This document shows positions 28,195 to 34,065 of a stretch of DNA of 36,058 nucleotides, piece after piece. The notes under the pieces are model-generated. The model saw only the letters and a program-made list of their open reading frames with translations, was not told the origin of the DNA and ran no database searches. This DNA comes from Gelidibacter salicanalis (GTDB lineage: Bacteria > Bacteroidota > Bacteroidia > Flavobacteriales > Flavobacteriaceae). Position 1 is the stretch's first letter. Each line of letters opens with the position of its first letter. The stretch covers positions 1 to 36,058 of the forward strand of contig NZ_JAEHJZ010000020.1 in NCBI RefSeq assembly GCF_016469035.1, read 5' to 3'. A program made the position numbers and the translations under genes.

Positions 28195-28542
28195 ATGAAT
28201 ATTTTTGAATCTATAAATAATACCTCCAATAAAGCGGCGGATATTGGTGAGCGATACTTTGATAAAAGTCAAGAGTATTATAAATTAAGAATTTTCCAGC
28301 AAGTTTCCTATACCGTAAGTATGGTGGGGAAGGCTTTGATTATTGGTGCCGTATTATTTATAGGTTTAATTTTTTTAGCTGTAGCCGCGGCTATTGCCAT
28401 AGGTGATCTATTAGGACATGTGGCTTGGGGGTATCTCATTGTGGCCGCTGTTTTCTTTATCGTGGCTTTTATAATTTATCAGGTGAGACATTTGATAGAC
28501 GGTGCAATAATTAAAAAGTTTCAAACCAAAATATTTAAATAA
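28195..28542 (+). CDS. Holin-X / phage-holin-superfamily-like membrane protein
   Basis: 115 residues with an amphipathic N-terminal region (about 1-45) and two transmembrane helices (about 48-75, 'GKALIIGAVLFIGLIFLAVA', and about 82-100, 'WGYLIVAAVFFIVAFIIY'). The layout and position after YtxH match the widespread Holin-X (holin superfamily III) proteins. Despite the name these are usually chromosomal envelope proteins and not lysis proteins, and no phage genes surround it. Function unknown; a stress-related envelope role is inferred from its neighbours. Confidence 0.7.
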   Translation: MNIFESINNTSNKAADIGERYFDKSQEYYKLRIFQQVSYTVSMVGKALIIGAVLFIGLIFLAVAAAIAIGDLLGHVAWGYLIVAAVFFIVAFIIYQVRHLIDGAIIKKFQTKIFK

Positions 28543-28545
28543 CAT

Positions 28546-28749
28546 ATGAAGACCTACCAATCCTTTGATGAAATTGAGTACGATTTGAATAAACTGAAGC
28601 TTGAACGTCAAATTGCCTGGGAAGAATTAAAGGGCGTTAAAAATGAATTTCAAGAAGACATGAAACCTCTTAATTGGGTGAGTACTGGAGTTAATTTTGC
28701 GGGAAAATATGGTCTTTTTTTATTGCTGAAAAAGTTGTTCAGAAAGTAA
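28546..28749 (+). CDS. small conserved-looking protein in the ytxH cluster
   Basis: 67 residues. The N-terminal two thirds is charged and helical ('YQSFDEIEYDLNKLKLERQI'), and the C-terminal part has a short hydrophobic segment ('VNFAGKYGLFLLLKKLF') that may touch the membrane. It resembles the small DUF6327-type proteins found beside Holin-X genes in flavobacteria, but this is from memory of the arrangement and is weak. It starts three bases after the previous stop and ends two bases before the convergent AraC gene. Confidence 0.6.
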   Translation: MKTYQSFDEIEYDLNKLKLERQIAWEELKGVKNEFQEDMKPLNWVSTGVNFAGKYGLFLLLKKLFRK

Positions 28750-28751
28750 TT

Positions 28752-29798
28752 TTAATTCTCTAGATCGTTAAGATTTTCATTTATCACAACAACTTGTTTT
28801 TTGAATTCATGAGGAGTCATACTATATTTGTCTTTAAAAATTTTTGAAAAATAACTTCTACTCGTAAAACCAATAGTATACACAATTTGAGATATGTTCA
28901 AATCTGTAGTATTCATTAAATCTCGAGCAGCTTCCAATCGGGTATGTCTTATATATTCTGTAACTGTTCTAGCATATAAAAACTTAAAGCCTTCTTGTAA
29001 TTTCGCTTGGGATAATCCAGTTTCGCTCGAAAGTTGATCTAAATTATAGTTCAAAGACGGATCACTTAAAATTTTTCTTCCTAATCGTCCAATAATATTT
29101 AATTCATCCTTTAAAAGTGAATTTGGTATCAATTCATTATTCTGGTGTTTATCGTGACGTGCAATGTGCATGGCGATCAGTTGATAAACTTCACCTTCAA
29201 TTTGAAGTACCCTGGTCATTCCCTCTAGTTTTAAATCGCGTAAGGATTTGACATGATCTTCCATTCTTAAATGGATAGGACTATAATAAGCGTAACTACT
29301 CTCATTGTTTTCATCTACAAAAACCCGATGCAAGATTTCATTAAGATCTGCCAGTTGACTGTTACGCTTTTTCAAAAACTCCGTTCTGATAATGCGGATA
29401 TTGTTGAAGATGATATGCAGGTCTTTTTGTAGAAGAGTAAAATGTTTCACACTTTTCCCGGCAACCAGAATAGATGAATGGTATTGTCCAATAGAGCGAT
29501 AGTCGCATTGATTTTCAAAACGGTGTTGGTAACTACCACGAGAACAATAAGAGAAATGCAATGGATTGGCACTTTTATGGTAATCTATAATTAAAATGTC
29601 ATCAAAGAACAACACATCAAATTCCATCAAACTTATTCCCCAGTCAAAGTTTATACATCTAATACAGCCTTTTGCAATGTCATTATCAAATAGTAAGGTG
29701 TATTCACCCCATCGCTCAGTTATTTCCCCGCCTAAAACAGCTCTAATTTGACTGAGTGCATCTTCAGTACTATCAGCATCTACGGTTATCTTTATCAT
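28752..29798 (-). CDS. AraC-family transcriptional regulator
   Basis: 348 residues. The C-terminal AraC double helix-turn-helix covers about residues 245-335 ('YNLDQLSSETGLSQAKLQEG', 'NISQIVYTIGFTSRSYFSKI', 'KDKYSMTPHEFKKQ'). The first 230 residues form an unassigned sensor domain, not a typical cupin by eye. The gene is convergent with the ytxH cluster, its stop only two bases from theirs. Which genes it controls cannot be said; the neighbouring stress-type genes are candidates. The start ATG at 29798 gives 'MIKITVDADS' with no better alternative. Confidence 0.88.
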   Translation of the reverse strand: MIKITVDADSTEDALSQIRAVLGGEITERWGEYTLLFDNDIAKGCIRCINFDWGISLMEFDVLFFDDILIIDYHKSANPLHFSYCSRGSYQHRFENQCDYRSIGQYHSSILVAGKSVKHFTLLQKDLHIIFNNIRIIRTEFLKKRNSQLADLNEILHRVFVDENNESSYAYYSPIHLRMEDHVKSLRDLKLEGMTRVLQIEGEVYQLIAMHIARHDKHQNNELIPNSLLKDELNIIGRLGRKILSDPSLNYNLDQLSSETGLSQAKLQEGFKFLYARTVTEYIRHTRLEAARDLMNTTDLNISQIVYTIGFTSRSYFSKIFKDKYSMTPHEFKKQVVVINENLNDLEN

Positions 29799-30046
29799 GA
29801 CGAGCTTAAATTAATTAACTAATTGATATTTAAATTTTAAAAAATCTTATATAATTAGCAATAAACCAATAGAATTCACAAACTAATTGATGAACAAATA
29901 TAAACAAAGTGCAGTCAATATTGATGCGCTATGTTATTCTGTTCAAATTTAAGACATTTTAAAGACTGAGAAAGCCATAATGTTTACAGTCAAATTTTTG
30001 TCGGATTGAGATCGCAAACACTGTAGAATAGTTTTAATTTAGTGGT

Positions 30047-30274
30047 ATGGAAAAGGGTCTAGTACTCTTTTACACTGGTTGGTTAGTTAGGAAGAATGAC
30101 CTCAGCACTACTTCAAAAAAGGCTGAGGTTTTCTTTTATCACTATTGTAACACTTCAAAAAAAAACAATCAGACCCCTCAGAAATTTGGAGATATAGACC
30201 TCACGTCCTTGAACAATGTAGCCATTGCTCGTGAGTTGTACACTGGTTGGATAAAAAAACTTTTAAATTATTAA
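30047..30274 (+). CDS. possible small protein, 75 residues, unrecognised
   Basis: An ATG-started frame encodes a 75-residue soluble-looking protein. Two similar segments appear at its ends ('LFYTGWLVRK' and 'LYTGWIKKLL') because of a 12-base direct repeat, TACACTGGTTGG, at 30071-30082 and 30239-30250. A terminator-like hairpin (30099-30129) lies inside it, which argues either for a non-coding transcript or for an attenuator. I do not recognise the family. A TTTG (29997-30000) with TAGAATAG (30024-30031) is a poor promoter match. Confidence 0.35.
   Translation: MEKGLVLFYTGWLVRKNDLSTTSKKAEVFFYHYCNTSKKNNQTPQKFGDIDLTSLNNVAIARELYTGWIKKLLNY
30099..30137 (+). terminator. terminator-like hairpin inside the small frame
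   Basis: ACCTCAGC (30099-30106) and GCTGAGGT (30122-30129) form a perfect 8-bp stem with a 15-base loop, followed by TTTTCTTTT. This looks like an intrinsic terminator on the plus strand. It could end a small RNA that starts near 30030. Confidence 0.4.
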
Positions 30275-30374
30275 GTTCGCGCACTTGTCGTCAACATAAT
30301 TAATGATTTGCTAATGCAAGAATTCTTAACACATATGATGTGACACTATTTAATCAATATTAATGAAATGTTAA

Positions 30375-30389
30375 TTTACTGACAGTAAA
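30375..30389. promoter_or_regulatory. perfect 7-bp palindrome upstream of the DUF2383 gene
   Basis: TTTACTG-A-CAGTAAA is a perfect inverted repeat with a one-base centre, 85 bases before the DUF2383 start. It has the shape of a dimeric regulator operator. The 200-base gap around it (30275-30474) shows no gene. Confidence 0.3.
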
Positions 30390-30474
30390 CTGAATGGGTC
30401 AATTTTCTTCGGAATAGAAGTAATTGTGCACCATAATGATTAGTAGATTTATAAAAACTAAAAACATATATATT

Positions 30475-30924
30475 ATGAGTGATTACACAGATAAATTAGG
30501 AAATAGGTTAAATGATTTATTAGAAAAAAATTACGATGCCGAGAAAGGTTTCAAGAAAGCTGCTGAAAATGCGAAACATGTCGGCCTTAAATCTTATTTC
30601 TCTAAGAAAGCGCAGGAACGCTACAACTTTGGACATCAGTTAAAGTCTGAATTAAGAAATTTTGGACAAGAACCAGATGAAAGCGGAAGTGTTGCAGGAG
30701 CTGCTCACCGTACGTGGATGGAGGTTAAGTCTTGGTTCTCTGCAGATGACGATGAATCTATGTTAGAAGAAGCTATCCGAGGTGAGAAAGCGTCAGTAGA
30801 TGAGTATCGTGAAGTACTCGCGGAAAATGTTATCCCTGGATCGACAAAACAATTGTTAGAATCTCAGAAGACCACCATAGAGCAAGGTTTAAACAATATT
30901 AAAAGATTGGAAGATTTGAGATAA
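30475..30924 (+). CDS. PA2169/DUF2383 family ferritin-like four-helix protein
   Basis: 149 residues from the ATG at 30475; earlier in-frame codons (back to 30424) add an unlikely basic tail. The sequence is helical throughout, with 'LNDLLEKNYDAEKGFKKAAE' at the start, 'HRTWMEVKSWFSADDDESML' in the middle, and 'ILEEAIRGEKASVDEYRE'-like glutamate-rich helices, as in the PA2169 family, which adopts a ferritin-like fold. It has been associated with stress conditions; its activity is not established. A strong terminator follows 23 bases after the stop, so it is probably monocistronic. Confidence 0.82.
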   Translation: MSDYTDKLGNRLNDLLEKNYDAEKGFKKAAENAKHVGLKSYFSKKAQERYNFGHQLKSELRNFGQEPDESGSVAGAAHRTWMEVKSWFSADDDESMLEEAIRGEKASVDEYREVLAENVIPGSTKQLLESQKTTIEQGLNNIKRLEDLR

Positions 30925-30947
30925 TCCTTAAATTTTTTTAAAGAGAA

Positions 30948-30975
30948 GGGCACTTATTAAAGTGTCCTTTTTTTT
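30948..30975 (+). terminator. intrinsic terminator of the DUF2383 gene
   Basis: GGGCACTT (30948-30955), loop ATTA, AAGTGTCC (30960-30967): an 8-bp stem with one G-U pair, followed by eight T residues (30968-30975). Confidence 0.8.
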
Positions 30976-31088
30976 ATTTGTAAGGTTGAAAAACTATGAA
31001 AGGTAGAATTGTTTGCGTTACCAATTGATGCATTCAAGTCAAGTGTTACAATCCATTTTGAGTTATTTAGATATAGATATTCTTTACC

Positions 31089-31727
31089 ATGTTTTACAAA
31101 ATCTCAAACATAGCCAACAAAGATGCCATTGAACGAAAATTTCATGTAACCTTTCAATTTCCAAATCTTTACAAACCATTAAAACTTATTGAAGGTTTAA
31201 AAGAATCGACGGTAGCTATTATTACAGCTACGGAACCGGAGAAGGTGACTTACGCTATTTGGGGATTGCTCCCAGAAAATTTTGAAGATAATTGGAGTGT
31301 GTTTCAGGATGTTCTGAATACGCTAAATGTTAGGATCGAAACGCTCCAACATGGCAGTGAGGTTTATACTAATGCACTTAAGCAGAGGCGGTGCGTGATT
31401 ATAGCAACTGGATTTTATACCACACTATTGAATAAGGGATCTGTAGAGCGTTGCCACGTGCATCTCCCTAATTTTGAACCATTTCCAATTGCTGCTATCT
31501 TTAATGAACTCAGTGATGGATTTTTAACATGTGCACTAGTGCTGATTAAAGCCAATAATTCTTTTAAGAATATTCCAAACATTTCTGATTTAAAGCCGCT
31601 TGTCTTAAATGATGACGAATTAAACCAATGGCTTGATGCGTCCACACCTACAGATTCCATCAATACAATTTGTCAAAACCATTGTTCCTTGAATTTCGTT
31701 TTTGAACAAGAATACAGTGTTACATAA
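31089..31727 (+). CDS. SRAP (HMCES/YedK)-like protein lacking the catalytic residues
   Basis: 212 residues that follow the SOS-response-associated peptidase fold along their whole length: 'AIWGLLPENFED' (usual WGL), 'LNVRIETL' (usual NARSET, Asn kept), 'RRCVIIATGFYTT' (usual RRCLIP..GFYEW) and 'LKPLVLNDDELNQWLD' (usual MPVIL..EWL). SRAP proteins form a covalent link with abasic sites through Cys2. Here residue 2 is Phe (codon TTT, one base from TGT), the GFYEW Glu is Thr, and the His before MPVIL appears to be Pro. The frame is intact, so it may be a non-catalytic relative that still binds DNA or that has another job. Read by eye, without alignment. Confidence 0.7.
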   Translation: MFYKISNIANKDAIERKFHVTFQFPNLYKPLKLIEGLKESTVAIITATEPEKVTYAIWGLLPENFEDNWSVFQDVLNTLNVRIETLQHGSEVYTNALKQRRCVIIATGFYTTLLNKGSVERCHVHLPNFEPFPIAAIFNELSDGFLTCALVLIKANNSFKNIPNISDLKPLVLNDDELNQWLDASTPTDSINTICQNHCSLNFVFEQEYSVT

Positions 31728-31780
31728 GCACTTCTTACACTTTTGTTCTTGGATGTTATGAGTTAATTTCTATTTTGATA

Positions 31781-31791
31781 GGGTTAAACCC
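31781..31791. promoter_or_regulatory. inverted repeat before the DUF1328 gene
   Basis: GGGTT-A-AACCC, a perfect 5-bp inverted repeat 55 bases before the DUF1328 start and 18 bases before TACCTTTA (31809-31816), a near match to the -7 box. Possible regulator site upstream of a stress-type membrane protein. Confidence 0.25.
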
Positions 31792-31845
31792 CTAGCGCCA
31801 GAAAGTTGTACCTTTATACTACATTAACTTAAAAACTAAAAAATT

Positions 31846-32007
31846 ATGTTACGTTGGACTATTATTTTTATAGTAATTGCTATTATCGCTGGTATTTTAG
31901 GATTTGGCGGAGTTGCTGGGGCATCAGCAGGCATAGCAAAAATATTCTTTTTTATTTTTATAGTCCTGTTCATTTTATCTCTATTGAGAGGTGGATTAAA
32001 AAAATAA
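31846..32007 (+). CDS. DUF1328 small membrane protein
   Basis: 53 residues beginning '[20 protein letters not shown]' and continuing '[20 protein letters not shown]', the exact pattern of the DUF1328 (YtjA) family, with two closely packed transmembrane segments and a 'LLRGGLKK' basic tail. Function unknown; usually found with stress-induced envelope genes. It lies 35 bases before the small lipoprotein gene, which shares its terminator, so the two probably form one short operon. Confidence 0.9.
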   Translation: MLRWTIIFIVIAIIAGILGFGGVAGASAGIAKIFFFIFIVLFILSLLRGGLKK

Positions 32008-32042
32008 AACTATCTTTATTAACTAAAACCAAATTTTAAATT

Positions 32043-32210
32043 ATGAAAAAACTAATGATGACTTTCGCGGTTCTGTTTTCTTTAGGAACTGCAATGACAA
32101 CTTTTACGAGTTGCAGAGAAACAAATAAGAGTGATGTAGAAAGAGCAGCAGATGATGTTGGAGATGCAGTCGAAGACGCAGCTGACGATGTTGGAGATGC
32201 TATAGACTAA
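32043..32210 (+). CDS. 55-residue lipoprotein with an internal acidic repeat
   Basis: Signal peptide and lipobox-like FTSC (Cys24) after 'LGTAMTT'. The mature part is only about 32 residues and consists mostly of an acidic repeat, ADDVGDAVEDA then ADDVGDAID, from a DNA duplication (GATGTTGGAGATGC twice at about 32154 and 32188). The pattern gives an amphipathic helix like the small entericidin-type lipoproteins. Expression is presumably coupled to the DUF1328 gene upstream. A strong terminator follows. No function known. Confidence 0.8.
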   Translation: MKKLMMTFAVLFSLGTAMTTFTSCRETNKSDVERAADDVGDAVEDAADDVGDAID

Positions 32211-32250
32211 TAATAGACTAATACATGTAATTGTATATTTTTACAAAGAA

Positions 32251-32279
32251 AAGCCCATCATTTTCATGATGGGCTTTTT
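32251..32279. terminator. bidirectional intrinsic terminator
   Basis: AAGCCCATCAT (32251-32261), loop TTTC, ATGATGGGCTT (32266-32276): a perfect 11-bp stem followed by a T-run on the plus strand. The minus-strand side is flanked by TTCTTTG, so it may also end the convergent ArsC-like transcript. Confidence 0.85.
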
Positions 32280-32280
32280 C

Positions 32281-32676
32281 TTATTTTATGCCTTTGCTAT
32301 CTGGCTCTATATACTTGACAAAGTCGGACGGCGATGTCAATTGTACAAAATGTTCACCAATAATCGCAATTGGAGCTGTGAGTACTTCAGGTTGCTTATC
32401 CAGAATTTTCAACCAATCTTCTTGTTCTAAATCGACATGCTCTCCGTAATTTTTAACAAAGTCCGGATGTTCCTTGTTGATAAGATCTGAAATGCCTACT
32501 CCCAAACCTTTGGCCAATTCGGTCCATTGTGTACCTGTCACCTTGGTTTTTGAAATATCAATTGTTAAAACTTTTTTCTCTGAAGCTAAAACATATGCCT
32601 GTATTTGCTTTCCAATTGAATTTTCAGAATGAAAGTATAACTTTATTTCATTTTTGTCTGTTGATATCACTCCCAT
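32281..32676 (-). CDS. ArsC/Spx-family (thioredoxin-fold) protein without the catalytic cysteine
   Basis: 131 residues. The fold signature of the ArsC-like family is visible: 'IKLYFHSENSIGKQIQAYVL' where active members have a Cys in YxxxxCxxS, 'TGTQWTELAKGLGVGISDLI', and the C-terminal 'PEVLTAPIAIIGEHFVQLTS', which matches the usual 'RPIVV.G....' substrate loop. No cysteine occurs anywhere in the protein, so arsenate or disulfide reduction is impossible by the standard mechanism. It is recognised as a conserved flavobacterial family and may be a regulatory relative of Spx. The neighbouring thioredoxin reductase makes a redox link tempting but unproven. Confidence 0.72.
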   Translation of the reverse strand: MGVISTDKNEIKLYFHSENSIGKQIQAYVLASEKKVLTIDISKTKVTGTQWTELAKGLGVGISDLINKEHPDFVKNYGEHVDLEQEDWLKILDKQPEVLTAPIAIIGEHFVQLTSPSDFVKYIEPDSKGIK

Positions 32677-32881
32677 TAATTTTTTATGATTAAAAATCTA
32701 TATTAGTAATTCTTATTTAGGATCTAATAAACCCTTAACAAACAATGAGTTAATAGGTGTGTTTAATAGTAAATAAGATGTACTAAATATATAAAAAAAA
32801 GATGAGACAGCACATTGCTAAAACCAATTGTTAAATAATAACTTTTAATGATAATACCGAAAGGTTTTGCATCAAAATCTC

Positions 32882-32889
32882 TATTTTTG
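32882..32889 (+). promoter_or_regulatory. probable -7 box of trxB
   Basis: TATTTTTG matches TAnnTTTG, 22 bases before the trxB ATG. A TTTG at 32866-32869 is too near (12 bases) to be the usual -33 element. Confidence 0.35.
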
Positions 32890-32911
32890 TTACGTTCAAA
32901 ATTTAATACAT

Positions 32912-33895
32912 ATGATGTCAGATTCAATCGAGAAAGTAAAATGCCTAATTATAGGTTCGGGACCAGCAGGATATACCGCTGCTATTTATGCAGCTAGAGC
33001 AAATATGTTTCCAGTGCTGTACCAAGGAGCACAACCAGGCGGCCAATTGACAACTACAAATGATGTGGAAAACTTCCCTGGATACCCAGATGGGATAACA
33101 GGCCCTGAAATGATGATAGAGTTGCAAAGACAAGCTGAGCGTTTTGGAACAGATGTTAGAGATGGTTGGGTTACTAAAGTCGATTTTTCAGGAGATGTTC
33201 ATAAGGTATGGATACAAGACACCAAAGAAATCCATTGTGAAACCGTAATTATTTCAACAGGAGCTTCCGCAAAATATTTAGGATTACCATCAGAACAAAA
33301 ATATTTACAATTAGGTGGAGGTGTTTCTGCTTGTGCCGTATGCGACGGTTTTTTCTATAGAAATCAGGAGGTGGTTATTGTAGGTGCAGGAGATTCTGCT
33401 TGTGAAGAAGCACATTACTTGTCTAAATTATGTAAAAAAGTCACCATGTTGGTAAGACGTGATGAGTTTAGAGCCTCACAAATTATGCAAGCAAGAGTAA
33501 AAAATACTAAAAACATTGAAATCTTGTTTAATACTGACACTGAGGAAGTATTGGGTGATGGCCAATTAGTGACGGGTGTTAGGGTTAGAAATAATGTGAG
33601 TGGAGAAGTCAGTGAGATTCCTGCAACTGGATTTTTCGTGGCCATTGGTCATAAGCCAAATACTGATATTTTTAAAGGCTTTTTGGAATTGGATGAAACT
33701 GGGTACATTATCAACATCCCGGGAACAGCAAAAACGCACATTGATGGCATTTTTGTTTCTGGAGATGCTGCTGACCACGTTTATAGACAGGCTGTGACCG
33801 CTGCAGGTACTGGATGTATGGCAGCCTTGGATGCTGAGCGTTACTTAGCTGCAATTGATTCCAACTTTGAAGTCAATACAGCTACCAATTATTAA
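32912..33895 (+). CDS. trxB: thioredoxin reductase (NADPH)
   Basis: 327 residues from the ATG at 32912; a second ATG follows at 32915, and an upstream TTG would add a non-conserved stretch. FAD-binding 'CLIIGSGPAGYTAAIYAARA' (GSGPAG at 15-20), the redox-active CAVC (Cys141, Cys144) in 'GVSACAVCDGFFY', NADPH-binding 'VIVGAGDSACEEA' and the terminal FAD motif 'GIFVSGDAADHVYRQAVTAA'. It reduces thioredoxin with NADPH in the cytoplasm. A strong hairpin terminator follows. Confidence 0.97.
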   Translation: MMSDSIEKVKCLIIGSGPAGYTAAIYAARANMFPVLYQGAQPGGQLTTTNDVENFPGYPDGITGPEMMIELQRQAERFGTDVRDGWVTKVDFSGDVHKVWIQDTKEIHCETVIISTGASAKYLGLPSEQKYLQLGGGVSACAVCDGFFYRNQEVVIVGAGDSACEEAHYLSKLCKKVTMLVRRDEFRASQIMQARVKNTKNIEILFNTDTEEVLGDGQLVTGVRVRNNVSGEVSEIPATGFFVAIGHKPNTDIFKGFLELDETGYIINIPGTAKTHIDGIFVSGDAADHVYRQAVTAAGTGCMAALDAERYLAAIDSNFEVNTATNY

Positions 33896-33923
33896 GATTT
33901 AGTAGCGGTGCATAAAATTATAA

Positions 33924-33967
33924 AATCCTAAACTTTAGTTAGCAACTAAAGTTTAGGATTTTTTTTT
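33924..33967. terminator. strong terminator between trxB and the convergent poxB-like gene
   Basis: AATCCTAAACTTTAGTT (33924-33940), loop AGC, AACTAAAGTTTAGGATT (33944-33960): a perfect 17-bp stem with a 9-base T-run on the plus strand (33959-33967). It ends the trxB transcript and may work in both directions. Confidence 0.88.
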
Positions 33968-34009
33968 GTTGGTTCATCAACAGGTCGTAGCATATAAAGA
34001 CATCAATCA

Positions 34010-34026
34010 CCTCCTATAAATGGAGG
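34010..34026. other. small hairpin near the poxB-like 3' end
   Basis: CCTCC, loop TATAAAT, GGAGG: a 5-bp stem 40 bases beyond the poxB-like stop. No long T-run is adjacent, so it is a weak candidate for its terminator. Confidence 0.3.
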
Positions 34027-34065
34027 GACAAAAACGAAACATCTAAAAGTAATGCTCGTTATTTT

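Noticed and set aside
28195-28542. Holin-like protein as a sign of a prophage
   Set aside because: No lysin, capsid, integrase or other phage gene is nearby; Holin-X-like proteins beside YtxH are a common chromosomal arrangement.
30071-30250. 12-base direct repeats as target-site duplications of an insertion
   Set aside because: No terminal inverted repeats or transposase lie between them and 12 bases is long for most known duplications; kept only as a low-interest observation.
31854-32039. Frame overlapping the DUF1328 region with a 61-residue product
   Set aside because: The frame starting at 31846 gives an exact DUF1328 protein; this alternative frame gives no recognisable protein and is a shadow.
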